From NCBI GenBank assembly GCA_910579335.1, contig CAJTUQ010000008.1:1-50534 (forward strand): a stretch of DNA of 50,534 nucleotides, written 5' to 3'. Shown here in pieces: positions 17,755 through 25,803 of this stretch. The notes under the pieces are model-generated. The model made no database searches. It was not told the origin of the DNA and was given only the letters and a program-made list of their open reading frames with translations. The translations under genes and the position numbers were made by a program. The stretch comes from an uncultured Dorea sp. (lineage in GTDB: Bacteria; Bacillota; Clostridia; Lachnospirales; Lachnospiraceae). Within the stretch, counting starts at the first letter, position 1, and every line of letters begins with the position of its first letter.

Positions 17755-17804
17755 TGCATAAAAAGAGTCGTGCAGGCTTGCCTGCAATAGAATCTTTTTA
17801 TGCA
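17755..17804 (+). repeat. Nested hairpin between ntpB and ntpD
   Basis: TGCATAAAAAGA (17755-17766) is a perfect inverted match to TCTTTTTATGCA (17793-17804). Inside it, TGCAGGC (17771-17777) pairs with GCCTGCA (17780-17786). The RNA would form a two-part stem. Because it stands inside the operon and its T-run is within the stem, it is more likely an mRNA processing, stability or partial-termination element than a full terminator. Confidence 0.75.
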
Positions 17805-17810
17805 GATGTA

Positions 17811-17870
17811 TAGGGCGCGAGCCCGCAGCGAGGAGGAGCGAAGCGAAGCCGAGCTGGGGATGGCGAGAAA
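17811..17870 (+). repeat. GC-rich structured block before ntpD, possible repeat element
   Basis: About 74% G+C, against much lower values around it. It includes GGGCGCGAGCCC (17813-17824), a four-pair stem with a GNRA-type GCGA loop, and a purine-rich run with repeated GAGCGAAGCGAAGC. It resembles small interspersed repeats, but I see no second copy in this window. The true ribosome site AAGGAGG for ntpD follows it. Confidence 0.5.
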
Positions 17871-17884
17871 AAGGAGGTTAAAGG

Positions 17885-18544
17885 ATGGCATCTAAACAGA
17901 TTACTCCTACCCGTATGGAACTAACGAAGACGAAGAGAAAACTTGTCACAGCTAGAAGGGGACATAAACTCCTCAAAGACAAACGTGATGAGCTGATGCG
18001 TCAGTTCCTTGAATTGGTTAAGGAGAATATGGCGCTCCGCCAAAAGGTAGAAGCCGGAATACTCTCTGCAAATAAGAACTTTGTCATAGCAAAGGCCGGA
18101 ATGGACGAAGCTACGCTGAATACGGCATTAATGGCACCGAAGCAGGAGGTTGATCTTGAAGTCGGGAAGAAAAATGTTATGAGCGTTAATATTCCGGTGT
18201 TTGATACTACGACGAGGACTGCGGATGTGAATGATATTTATTCATATGGATTTGCATTTACGTCCAGTGACCTTGACGGTGCTGTAAAGTCATTGGCAGA
18301 TATCCTGCCGGACATGTTGAGGCTTGCAGAGACGGAAAAAGCATGCCAGCTTATGGCGGCCGAGATTGAAAAAACCAGGCGCCGTGTAAATGCGCTGGAG
18401 CATGTGACAATTCCTGAGGCTCAGGAGACCATCAAATATATTACGATGAAGCTGGATGAGAATGAAAGAAGCTCACAGATTCGTCTGATGAAAGTAAAAG
18501 ATATGATGCTTGAGGAAGCGCATCATTACAGTGAAAGACAGTAA
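17885..18544 (+). CDS. ntpD: V-type ATPase central-shaft subunit D
   Basis: A 219-residue rotor shaft subunit, one copy per complex. It forms two long antiparallel helices: the N-terminal PTRMELTKTKRKLVTARRGHKLLKDKRDELM and the C-terminal RRRVNALEHVTIPEAQETI regions are hallmarks. It is the last gene of the operon and is followed by a strong terminator. AAGGAGG lies at 17871-17877. Confidence 0.94.
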   Translation: MASKQITPTRMELTKTKRKLVTARRGHKLLKDKRDELMRQFLELVKENMALRQKVEAGILSANKNFVIAKAGMDEATLNTALMAPKQEVDLEVGKKNVMSVNIPVFDTTTRTADVNDIYSYGFAFTSSDLDGAVKSLADILPDMLRLAETEKACQLMAAEIEKTRRRVNALEHVTIPEAQETIKYITMKLDENERSSQIRLMKVKDMMLEEAHHYSERQ

Positions 18545-18570
18545 TTCATTTTTTGTTTCACGACAGAGAA

Positions 18571-18624
18571 AAAAAGGAACCGGATTTCTTGTTGCAGATA
18601 AGGGCAGGAAATCCGGTTCTTTTT
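18571..18624 (+). terminator. Rho-independent terminator of the V-ATPase operon
   Basis: GGAACCGGATTTC pairs with GAAATCCGGTTC (18608-18619) and is followed by TTTTT; the outer A-run of the left arm pairs with the T-run. One bulged G. Confidence 0.9.
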
Positions 18625-18665
18625 ATGCTGTAAGAGAAGATGTTTTATAAAAAGCTAGAAAGGTA

Positions 18666-18717
18666 TTGACATATATCGATTATCGATGTATTATGATTAT
18701 AAAGATAACCGATATAT
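18666..18717 (+). promoter_or_regulatory. Promoter with overlapping palindromic operator for the padR gene
   Basis: A consensus TTGACA (18666-18671) is separated by 17 bases from TATTAT (18689-18694). The spacer is filled by ATCGAT-T-ATCGAT (18675-18687), an inverted repeat. An 8-base arm ATATATCG (18671-18678) recurs inverted as CGATATAT (18710-18717), centred on the -10 box. A repressor bound here would block RNA polymerase, and autoregulation by PadR is likely. Confidence 0.7.
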
Positions 18718-18786
18718 ATTGGCAGATAAGATATGAGCGAAACTATTCTATTAAAATGGAGTCAGTTAAGAAGAGAGGTGAGACAC

Positions 18787-19125
18787 ATGACGGTAAGCAG
18801 AAATCTGGTATCAGGCAATACAGCCATGCTTCTTTTAAAGCTTTTATCGGAAAAGGATATGTATGGATACGAGATGATTGATACGTTATCCAAACGTTCG
18901 GACAACGTATTTGAGCTTAAAGTAGGAACGCTGTATCCGCTTCTGCATAGCTTAGTGCAGGGCGGATACCTGAAGGGATATGACCAGGAGGTGAACGGCA
19001 AGCTTCGGAAATACTATCAGATTACGTCAAGCGGGCGAAAATACCTTGACAGGATGATTAAAGAGTGGAACACTTACGCAGATGCAGTGGGCATGATGAT
19101 AGGTGGTGTGAATTATGAAGGCTGA
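18787..19125 (+). CDS. PadR family transcriptional regulator
   Basis: A 112-residue repressor with a winged helix (MYGYEMIDTLSKRSDNVFELKVGTLYPLLHSL) and a short C-terminal dimerisation helix. PadR proteins usually repress their own operon and release DNA on binding small molecules. ATG at 18787 is chosen because AGAGAGGTGAG ends three bases before it; an in-frame ATG at 18733 adds residues not seen in the family. The end overlaps the next gene by 11 bases, a pairing of PadR with a membrane protein common in Firmicutes. Confidence 0.9.
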   Translation: MTVSRNLVSGNTAMLLLKLLSEKDMYGYEMIDTLSKRSDNVFELKVGTLYPLLHSLVQGGYLKGYDQEVNGKLRKYYQITSSGRKYLDRMIKEWNTYADAVGMMIGGVNYEG

Positions 19126-19867
19126 TAAATATTTACAGGCATTGACGAAATGTATTGATAATTCCAAGATAAGGACAGAAGTTATGAAGGAATATCAGAA
19201 TCATATTGAGGACTGTAAGAATGCGCTGATGAAATGCGGCATGAACGAGGAAGAAGCGGAGGAGGAAGCGGTAAGGCAGATGGGAGACCCAAAAGAAGCA
19301 GGGGGTGAGATGAACCGGCTGTACAGAAATGTAATTGATTTTAATATGGCTCTGTGGTTTTTGGGGTGCGTCATCGTCTTTTTACTGCTGAGACAGATGT
19401 GGGAATTTGAGATACCTGAGTTTATCCTGGAATATACCGGAGGCGCGCTTCTTATTTATGGATTTATTTTGAGCGCATGGGAGAAACACAATGACTTGGA
19501 ACTATACTATGTGCATGCAAAGGACTGGGGCAGCGCCGGCGCCGGTGCAATGAATAACAGCGGATTTATATTGTCCATCGGAGTAGCGCTTATGGCATCC
19601 AGCATGGAAAGGGGCGTGTGGATAGCTCTGTCGGCAGCGGCGGCTCAGATCGTGTTAAGGAGCTATATCCAGATGCTGAATAATAAGAGGGAGACAGAAC
19701 TTCTTTGGGAAATCGGGGTGGCGGATACGATAATCAATTATAAAGGAAAAGGCACATTCCGGGGAAAACAGAGAAAGATTAAAACAAATGAGGAAGAGAT
19801 ACAGCCGGGAACGCCTATTATAATCATATTTTTTGACGGGGCGAAACCTGTCGTGGCGCGTGCGTGA
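19115..19867 (+). CDS. HAAS/DUF1700-like membrane protein with NfeD-like tail
   Basis: A 250-residue protein. Residues 1-65 form a helical domain of the kind found beside PadR regulators (DUF1700/HAAS; EVMKEYQNHIEDCKNAL, then EEEAVRQMGDPKEAG). Four or so membrane helices follow at about 72-190. The last 50 residues (IINYKGKGTFRGKQ, then IQPGTPIIIIFFDGAKPVVARA) resemble the small beta-barrel at the end of NfeD proteins; that part is inferred from pattern only. It is translationally coupled to padR and ends at a good terminator. It probably senses or relays an envelope state to the regulator, but its function is not known. Confidence 0.7.
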   Translation: MKADKYLQALTKCIDNSKIRTEVMKEYQNHIEDCKNALMKCGMNEEEAEEEAVRQMGDPKEAGGEMNRLYRNVIDFNMALWFLGCVIVFLLLRQMWEFEIPEFILEYTGGALLIYGFILSAWEKHNDLELYYVHAKDWGSAGAGAMNNSGFILSIGVALMASSMERGVWIALSAAAAQIVLRSYIQMLNNKRETELLWEIGVADTIINYKGKGTFRGKQRKIKTNEEEIQPGTPIIIIFFDGAKPVVARA

Positions 19868-19933
19868 GAAGCGGACTGCCTTGAAGAACACGGAGAAAAA
19901 AGATGAAAGAATATTTTGTTTCAAGAGCAGTTC

Positions 19934-19964
19934 AATGGAGCGGAGGATCCATCCGCTCCATTTT
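19934..19964 (+). terminator. Rho-independent terminator after the padR operon
   Basis: AATGGAGCGGA (19934-19944) pairs with TCCGCTCCATT (19952-19962) across a seven-base loop and is followed by TT. The opposite strand lacks a T-run, so it serves the plus-strand operon only. Confidence 0.85.
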
Positions 19965-20038
19965 CCTATTGCGCTTTTATTTAGATAGGGAAGGAATGTC
20001 CTGATGAAAAAGCCAGGCCGGCCGCAGTCCGGCGAAGT

Positions 20039-21409
20039 TTAAAATTTTGTTAGTGCATCCACGAGTTCAGGGAAATTCATACCGTGGGAAGCCTTGATTA
20101 GTATATTATCTCCTTCTTTGATGATATCTTTCATGGAGGAGAGAAAATCATCCTTTGTTTCAAACCAGAGCGCTTTTGTAGAAGAACCCTTCGAAGCGCC
20201 CTTCGCAATTTCCTTTCCAAGCCTGCCGATACCGCAGACAAGGTCAATGCCGGCCTTTTCTGCATAAGAACCGGTATCGAAGTGAAGCTTTGCTTCATTA
20301 CTCCCAAGTTCTCCCATAGTGCCAAGAATCGCAACTTTGCGGCCGATTGCCATAGTCAGTACGTCAATCGCAGCCTTTGTGGAAATGGGATTCGCATTGT
20401 AGCAGTCGTCTAAAATTACAAGCTTATCGGTAGAGATGATGTTGTTTCTTCCCGGCATAGAAGGAAGAGTTTCTATGCCGCATTTTATTTCTTCAGGCGT
20501 AAGTCCGAGAGAATATCCGACAGATGCTCCGGCTAAAGCATTGGATACCATATGAATGCCCGGAAGAGGGACTAGGCAGCGGAAGCTTTCGCCGGAAGGA
20601 AGGTGGAGCGTGCATTCCGTTCCTTTCAGTCCCGCCGATTTCAAATCAGATGCATAAAATTCACAATCACTGCCGAGCCCGAAGAATACAGGCGATACGC
20701 CTTTTACAGGCCCCATTTTAGAAAGAAGGTCATCGTCCCCGTTTAAAATAATGGTTCCGCCGTTTTTCATATCTTGAATCATTTGAGATTTTTCCTGAAG
20801 AATCCCTTCCCTCGTTCTGAAAAATTCAAGATGGGCAATTCCGATATTGGTGATTACACAGATATCGGGTTCTGCGACAGACGACAGACGGCGCATTTCC
20901 CCGAAATGGTTGACACCCATCTCTAAAATAGCAATCTCATGTGACTCATTCATCTCGAAAATCGTGATAGGAAGCCCCCATTCATTATTAAAGTTACCTA
21001 AAGTTTTGTGCACGTTATACTTTTGAGAAAGAACGGAGGCAATCATTTCTTTTGTGCTGGTTTTTCCGGCGCTGCCGGTAATTCCTACAACTTTTACGTC
21101 AAAGGAATCACGGTAAAGCTTTGCAATATCGAGAAGAGCCTGGCCTGTGGATTCCACAAGAATATAAGGAAAGTCCGTCTCGCCAAGTTCTTCATGGGAA
21201 ACAACGCACAGTGCCCCTTTTTCAATTGTGTCGGGAATGAATTTGTGGGCGTTCACCTTCTCGCCGTCAATCGCTATAAAAAGGTAGTTCTTTTCTACTT
21301 TCCTGCTGTCAATGACTACACCCTCAACTTCTATGCTAAGTTTGGACGTGTCGCCGTGATATGAGCCGCCGCAGGCTTTTGTGATATTTTCCAGAGTCAG
21401 ATTTTTCAT
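20039..21409 (-). CDS. murF: UDP-N-acetylmuramoyl-tripeptide--D-alanyl-D-alanine ligase
   Basis: The 456-residue ATP-dependent ligase that adds D-Ala-D-Ala to the peptidoglycan precursor in the cytoplasm. The Mur ligase P-loop TGSAGKTS is at residues 111-118. EMGVNHFGEMRRLS and the C-terminal domain with LDDCYNANPISTKAA are diagnostic of MurF. The start has AAAAGGAG upstream and lies 13 bases after the pncB stop, so the two are co-transcribed. The only murein-synthesis gene in this stretch. Confidence 0.95.
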   Translation of the reverse strand: MKNLTLENITKACGGSYHGDTSKLSIEVEGVVIDSRKVEKNYLFIAIDGEKVNAHKFIPDTIEKGALCVVSHEELGETDFPYILVESTGQALLDIAKLYRDSFDVKVVGITGSAGKTSTKEMIASVLSQKYNVHKTLGNFNNEWGLPITIFEMNESHEIAILEMGVNHFGEMRRLSSVAEPDICVITNIGIAHLEFFRTREGILQEKSQMIQDMKNGGTIILNGDDDLLSKMGPVKGVSPVFFGLGSDCEFYASDLKSAGLKGTECTLHLPSGESFRCLVPLPGIHMVSNALAGASVGYSLGLTPEEIKCGIETLPSMPGRNNIISTDKLVILDDCYNANPISTKAAIDVLTMAIGRKVAILGTMGELGSNEAKLHFDTGSYAEKAGIDLVCGIGRLGKEIAKGASKGSSTKALWFETKDDFLSSMKDIIKEGDNILIKASHGMNFPELVDALTKF

Positions 21410-21422
21410 CCTTTTTCTCCTT

Positions 21423-22883
21423 TTAATCTGGTTTATTCATCTGATCAAGTAAAGATTTTTTGACTTCATATAGCTGTTGCGATAAATCAACATGTACCCT
21501 GTGAGGATAAAACAAACGTTTCGTTTCATCCCATAAAGTATCCTTTTCCTCTTTGCAGTATTGGGCGATTTCCGTAACGGAAGGAGACTGGTAAATACAT
21601 TCGCCTTTTCGGAAGATAGGAAGCATAATTTCCCTCATAGTATAGGTTCCGCCGGAAAGCTTCGTCTTTTTCCAAGTGTCAATAGGGTCAAAAAGAAGCA
21701 GCTCTTGGGATGTATCATACTCTTCTCCAACGAAACAGATTAAATCTGCTTTCATTTTTCCGGTTTCTTTATCATAGATACGGTAAATCGTTTTATTCCC
21801 CGGATTGGTAATCTTTTCCGTGTTTTCGGAAATCTTTATTTTTGGGGCAAAGGTACCGTCTTTATCCATGATGGCAGCAAGCTTATAAACGCCGCCGAAG
21901 GACGGACAATCCTTAGAAGTAATTAAGTTTGTCCCGACTCCCCAGGAATTTATCGCAGCACCCTGAATTTTAAGGTCGTGAAGGAGATATTCATCCAAAT
22001 CATTGGAAGCGCAGATAGAAGCATCTGTAAATCCCGCTTCATCAAGCATCTTCCGGGCTTCTTTGGAAAGGTATGCAAGGTCGCCGCTGTCAAGACGGAT
22101 GCCGTATTTCTTAAGCGGGGTTTTTGCATCCTTAAATTCCTGAAATACTCGGATTGCATTTGGGACTCCGGATTTCAGCGTATCATAAGTATCCACCAAA
22201 AGGGTACAGTTATCAGGGTATAACTTAGCATACGTTTTAAAAGCAGTATATTCGTCTTCGAAACTCATAATCCAGCTGTGCGCATGAGTACCCATGACCG
22301 GAACGTCAAACAGTTCGCCCGCCAGTACATTCGAGGTTCCGACACATCCGCCGATCATGGCGGCCCTTGCCCCGTAGAGCCCTGCATCCGGTCCCTGGGC
22401 GCGTCTTAAGCCAAATTCCATAATACCGTCTCCGGCCGCTGCAAAAACGATTCGGGAGGTTTTTGTGGCAATGAGAGACTGATGATTAATAATATTTAAA
22501 ATAGCGGTCTCGACAAGCTGCGCCTCCATAATCGGAGCAATCACCTTTAGAAGAGGTTCCTTTGGAAATACGACGGTACCCTCCGGGATGGCATAGATGT
22601 CTCCGCTGAAGTGGAAGCCGCTCAAATATTGAAGAAAATCCTCGCTGAAAATCTTTAAGCTCCGCAAGTAATCCACGTCTTCGTAAGTAAAGTTTAAGTT
22701 TTTAATGTAATCAATTACCTGAGCAAGCCCTGCGCATACGGAATAACCGTTATTGCACGGATTTTGGCGGAAAAACACATCAAATACGACAATTTCATTC
22801 TGCCCTTGTTCATAATAACCCTGCATCATAGTTAATTCATACAAATCTGTCAGCAGGGTCAGCTCCTGTCGGTTCATTTTCAT
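21423..22883 (-). CDS. pncB: Nicotinate phosphoribosyltransferase
   Basis: A 486-residue enzyme of the NAD salvage pathway, joining nicotinate and PRPP with ATP. It begins LTLLTDLYELTMMQGYYEQG, a hallmark of the Gram-positive form, and contains EFGLRRAQGPDAG and IRLDSGDLAYLSKEARK. The start has AAAGGAGATA immediately upstream and its own extended -10 promoter lies in the 76-base gap before it. It reads through into murF. Confidence 0.95.
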   Translation of the reverse strand: MKMNRQELTLLTDLYELTMMQGYYEQGQNEIVVFDVFFRQNPCNNGYSVCAGLAQVIDYIKNLNFTYEDVDYLRSLKIFSEDFLQYLSGFHFSGDIYAIPEGTVVFPKEPLLKVIAPIMEAQLVETAILNIINHQSLIATKTSRIVFAAAGDGIMEFGLRRAQGPDAGLYGARAAMIGGCVGTSNVLAGELFDVPVMGTHAHSWIMSFEDEYTAFKTYAKLYPDNCTLLVDTYDTLKSGVPNAIRVFQEFKDAKTPLKKYGIRLDSGDLAYLSKEARKMLDEAGFTDASICASNDLDEYLLHDLKIQGAAINSWGVGTNLITSKDCPSFGGVYKLAAIMDKDGTFAPKIKISENTEKITNPGNKTIYRIYDKETGKMKADLICFVGEEYDTSQELLLFDPIDTWKKTKLSGGTYTMREIMLPIFRKGECIYQSPSVTEIAQYCKEEKDTLWDETKRLFYPHRVHVDLSQQLYEVKKSLLDQMNKPD

Positions 22884-22908
22884 TATCTCCTTTATCTGAT
22901 TTTAATCT

Positions 22909-22917
22909 ATTATATCA
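22909..22917 (-). promoter_or_regulatory. Extended -10 promoter of pncB
   Basis: On the minus strand TGA directly precedes a perfect TATAAT. The -35 region is poor, so recognition would depend on the extended -10. It lies about 26 bases ahead of the pncB start codon. Confidence 0.5.
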
Positions 22918-22959
22918 TTTGTGCGGCGAATAATAAACAACTAACTAACATACATCTAT

Positions 22960-23694
22960 TTATACAAGCTCCTTGTTTTTGTTAATTGTCTCCTGAATAA
23001 TATTTTGAAAATACGGCGCAAGACGCTTGCGTGTCTCCTTGTCAAGCTCTTTCGGGTAAACAGGCTTTCCATACTCCAGGACGATATGTGTTTTTTTGAT
23101 TCTTGGAAATTGATTTTCAAACATGGAGGCAGTATTATTCATGCTGACGGGAACAATGGCGCAGCCGCTTTTTTCAGCAATTTTAAAAGAACCTGTATGA
23201 AATGGAAGAAGGCTTAATTCCTCTCCGTCATTGCGTGTTCCTTCCGGGAATATACAAATGGAAACACCTTCTTTTACGAAATCAATCGCCTGAAGAATGG
23301 TTTTCAGTCCTTCCCTCATATCGTCCCTGTTTAGAAACAGGCAGTAAAGGCGTTTCATCCATGTGCGCAGTACAGGGTATCTCAACATTTCTTTCTTCGC
23401 GACATAACCGGTAAGTCTCTTGCAGCGCGAATAGGTAAGAAGAATGTCAAAGTAGCTTCTATGATTGGCAATGAACAGCACGGGTTCGTCCGGGACGTTT
23501 TCTTCTCCGATTACCGTAACCTCGACGCCTGTAATTGACAAAATTTTTTGAAATGCCCATTGTACGATGCGAAGGCACTGGTAATCCGCCTTTTCTTTAT
23601 TAAATTTTCCGATGATCCACTCCATTCCCAGGACGGGAATCCCCAAAAGCAGAAACAGGAAAAGAAACAGTACAACACCTATAAATCTTAACAT
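22960..23694 (-). CDS. plsC: 1-acyl-sn-glycerol-3-phosphate acyltransferase
   Basis: A 244-residue membrane-bound enzyme making phosphatidic acid from lysophosphatidic acid. An N-terminal hydrophobic segment anchors it. The catalytic HX4D motif is NHRSYFD (His78, Asp83), and the acceptor-binding motif is FPEGTRND. GAGAGGT precedes the start. The gene lies 21 bases after malQ, so it is probably in one transcript with it, though the functions are unrelated. Confidence 0.93.
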   Translation of the reverse strand: MLRFIGVVLFLFLFLLLGIPVLGMEWIIGKFNKEKADYQCLRIVQWAFQKILSITGVEVTVIGEENVPDEPVLFIANHRSYFDILLTYSRCKRLTGYVAKKEMLRYPVLRTWMKRLYCLFLNRDDMREGLKTILQAIDFVKEGVSICIFPEGTRNDGEELSLLPFHTGSFKIAEKSGCAIVPVSMNNTASMFENQFPRIKKTHIVLEYGKPVYPKELDKETRKRLAPYFQNIIQETINKNKELV

Positions 23695-23715
23695 TTTCAG
23701 TAACCTCTCATTTTC

Positions 23716-25224
23716 TTAGTATCTGCCATATAATATGGACAGTTCTTTTAACTCCTCAGCGAGCGAGGGGGTAAGAGCCGTGTCTTTGCAGCGCCAGCTC
23801 CAATTGCCGGCGGCGACTCCTGGAATATTCATACGCGCCTCGCTGCCGAGGGCAAGCGCATCCTGAAGCGGAAAGACTGCATAAGCGGCAGTACTTCCGA
23901 GACAAAGCCTTATCATATTGCGGCTGATATCTCTTCCTGGCTCAGTACCGGTATAAAGCTGAAGTTTTCTTTTGCAATCCGCCTCTAAAGTGCGGTACCA
24001 TCCGCAGGTCGTGTCATTGTCATGAGTGCCGGTGTAACATACGCAGCGGGGAGAGGTAAACTGATGCGGCAGATAATCGCTCTCTCCGGTAGTCTCAAAC
24101 GCAAACTGCAGGATTTTCATGCCTGGGAAATGAAAGGATTCCCGCAAGGCAGTGACTTCTTCGGTAATAATGCCCAAATCTTCTGCGATTATCGGAAGAT
24201 TTTTCCCAAGAGCGTCCTCTACGGCTTCGAATAACTGCCTGCCGGGAGCTTTTATCCATTCTCCGTTAATAGCGGTCTCTTCGCCGTACGGAACAGACCA
24301 GTAGCTTTCGAAACCGCGGAAGTGATCAATCCGGAGAATGTCAAGATTGGAAAGCTGGCTTTTGATTCGGGATATCCACCATGAGAAGCCGTCATCTTCA
24401 TGCGTCTTCCAGTTATATAAAGGATTGCCCCACAATTGCCCGGTGGAGGAGAAATAATCCGGCGGCACTCCGGCAACGGCAAGAGGGAATCCTTTTGTAT
24501 CAAGCTGGAAGAGCTCTTGATTCGCCCATACGTCAGCGCTGTCCATAGACACAAAAATCGGGATGTCGCCGATAATCTTTATATCGTGCTCATTGGCATA
24601 TTTTTTTAATTCACGCCACTCTGAAAAAAATATAAACTGCAGGAACTGATAATAGCCGATATCTTCAGGAAAAGCTTCTTTCAGCTCAGCTTTCAGCTCT
24701 TTTGTCGGCAGCCGGTATTTATCTTCCCATTCAAGCCAGCTTTTCCCGGCATGGATGTCTTTGCACGTCATAAACAGTGAATAATCATCAAGCCAAGTGC
24801 TGTTTTCTGCGCAAAATAAATGAAATTGCTCTTTCAGCCGGCTTTCCGGCCCGTCTTTTGTAAGAAAGCGCTCGTAGGCGAGTCTGAAAATCAGGTGTTT
24901 CCACGGGATGATTACACCATAGTCAATCTGCTCGTCATCAGTGACGGGACAGTTCTGCAGTTCAAAACTCTCCAAAAGGCCGAGCTCCATTAAGTGTGCA
25001 GGGCTAATCAGCAGCGGCTGTCCTGCAAAAGCGGAAAAACTCTGATAGGGGGAGTCGCCGAAGCCTGTGTGCGTCAGAGGAAGGATCTGCCAGAGATGCT
25101 GTCCTGCATTTTTTAAAAAGTCAACAAACTTATAAGCATCTTTTCCAAGGTCGCCGATTCCGTAAGGGGAAGGGAGTGAAGTCGGATGCAGAAGGATGCC
25201 GGACATCCTGTTTAAGTCAATCAT
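23716..25224 (-). CDS. malQ: 4-alpha-glucanotransferase (amylomaltase)
   Basis: A GH77 enzyme of 502 residues that moves maltosyl or longer glucan units between chains, used in maltodextrin and glycogen breakdown. Visible hallmarks are GDIPIFVSMDSADVW, the nucleophile region LRIDHFRGFESYW, the acid/base region IIAEDLG, and GTHDNDTT. The length is normal. AAGGAG lies ten bases ahead of the start. It heads the minus-strand group malQ-plsC-(pncB-murF). Confidence 0.96.
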   Translation of the reverse strand: MIDLNRMSGILLHPTSLPSPYGIGDLGKDAYKFVDFLKNAGQHLWQILPLTHTGFGDSPYQSFSAFAGQPLLISPAHLMELGLLESFELQNCPVTDDEQIDYGVIIPWKHLIFRLAYERFLTKDGPESRLKEQFHLFCAENSTWLDDYSLFMTCKDIHAGKSWLEWEDKYRLPTKELKAELKEAFPEDIGYYQFLQFIFFSEWRELKKYANEHDIKIIGDIPIFVSMDSADVWANQELFQLDTKGFPLAVAGVPPDYFSSTGQLWGNPLYNWKTHEDDGFSWWISRIKSQLSNLDILRIDHFRGFESYWSVPYGEETAINGEWIKAPGRQLFEAVEDALGKNLPIIAEDLGIITEEVTALRESFHFPGMKILQFAFETTGESDYLPHQFTSPRCVCYTGTHDNDTTCGWYRTLEADCKRKLQLYTGTEPGRDISRNMIRLCLGSTAAYAVFPLQDALALGSEARMNIPGVAAGNWSWRCKDTALTPSLAEELKELSILYGRY

Positions 25225-25260
25225 ATCATATCGTCTCCTTATCTATCCATGAATGTTTTT

Positions 25261-25269
25261 AGTATACCA
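25261..25269 (-). promoter_or_regulatory. Extended -10 promoter of malQ
   Basis: On the minus strand TGG precedes TATACT, about 37 bases ahead of the malQ start codon. The -35 position has only a weak match. Confidence 0.5.
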
Positions 25270-25347
25270 CATTTACAGGCATCGGGGAATAAGCAATAAA
25301 TTTTCGGTTTGTATAATAAAAAGGAATTTTTCAAGGAAAGGATGTGT

Positions 25348-25788
25348 ATGATATTAATGAGAATATGTCTGTGGAGTGTAGATGAAAAGGCAGGTCTGTA
25401 CATATTTCTGGCAGGGTGCGTGCTTTTCATGTGTGCGTGTTCCGCAAAAAAAGAGGATAAAGAAAAGCTTAGAGATATTGAGTTTACCGTGGTAGATTCT
25501 TATGACGCCCCTGAAGAGCTTCAGGAGAAAATTGACAGTAAAAAAGAAAAAACATTTGAAATCAGCTATGCGGACGAGGGTTATCTGTATATAGCAAAAG
25601 GATACGGCAGCCAAGATACAAGCGGATACAGCGTGGAAGTAAAATCATGTTATGAGACGGAGAATGGCATCTATCTGAAAACGAATCTGCTTGGTCCGCC
25701 AAGCAGTGAAGAAATTATAGAGGGAAAGACATATCCGTACGTGATAGTCAAGATGGAATACAGTGATAAAAATATCGTATTTAATTAG
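25348..25788 (+). CDS. PrcB-like lipoprotein
   Basis: A 146-residue putative lipoprotein. The N-terminal hydrophobic stretch has two possible lipid-attachment cysteines: LAGC (Cys24), which fits the motif best but follows a short hydrophobic core, and CAC (Cys31), which gives a core of more normal length. The rest, from FTVVDSYDAPEELQEKI through YLYIAKGYGSQDTSGYSVEV to TYPYVIVKMEYSD, resembles the PrcB C-terminal domain, a small beta-rich module. AGGAAAG precedes the ATG at 25348; ATGs at 25342 and 25357 are alternatives. It ends 15 bases before the SipL-like gene, so a role in the spore envelope is plausible but unproven. Confidence 0.65.
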   Translation: MILMRICLWSVDEKAGLYIFLAGCVLFMCACSAKKEDKEKLRDIEFTVVDSYDAPEELQEKIDSKKEKTFEISYADEGYLYIAKGYGSQDTSGYSVEVKSCYETENGIYLKTNLLGPPSSEEIIEGKTYPYVIVKMEYSDKNIVFN

Positions 25789-25803
25789 AGGAGGAATGGG
25801 AGA

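Noticed and set aside
25700..25803. Sigma-E promoter directly ahead of sipL
   Set aside because: AATACAGT at 25757 resembles a -10 box, but nothing like the -35 consensus occurs 14 or 15 bases upstream.
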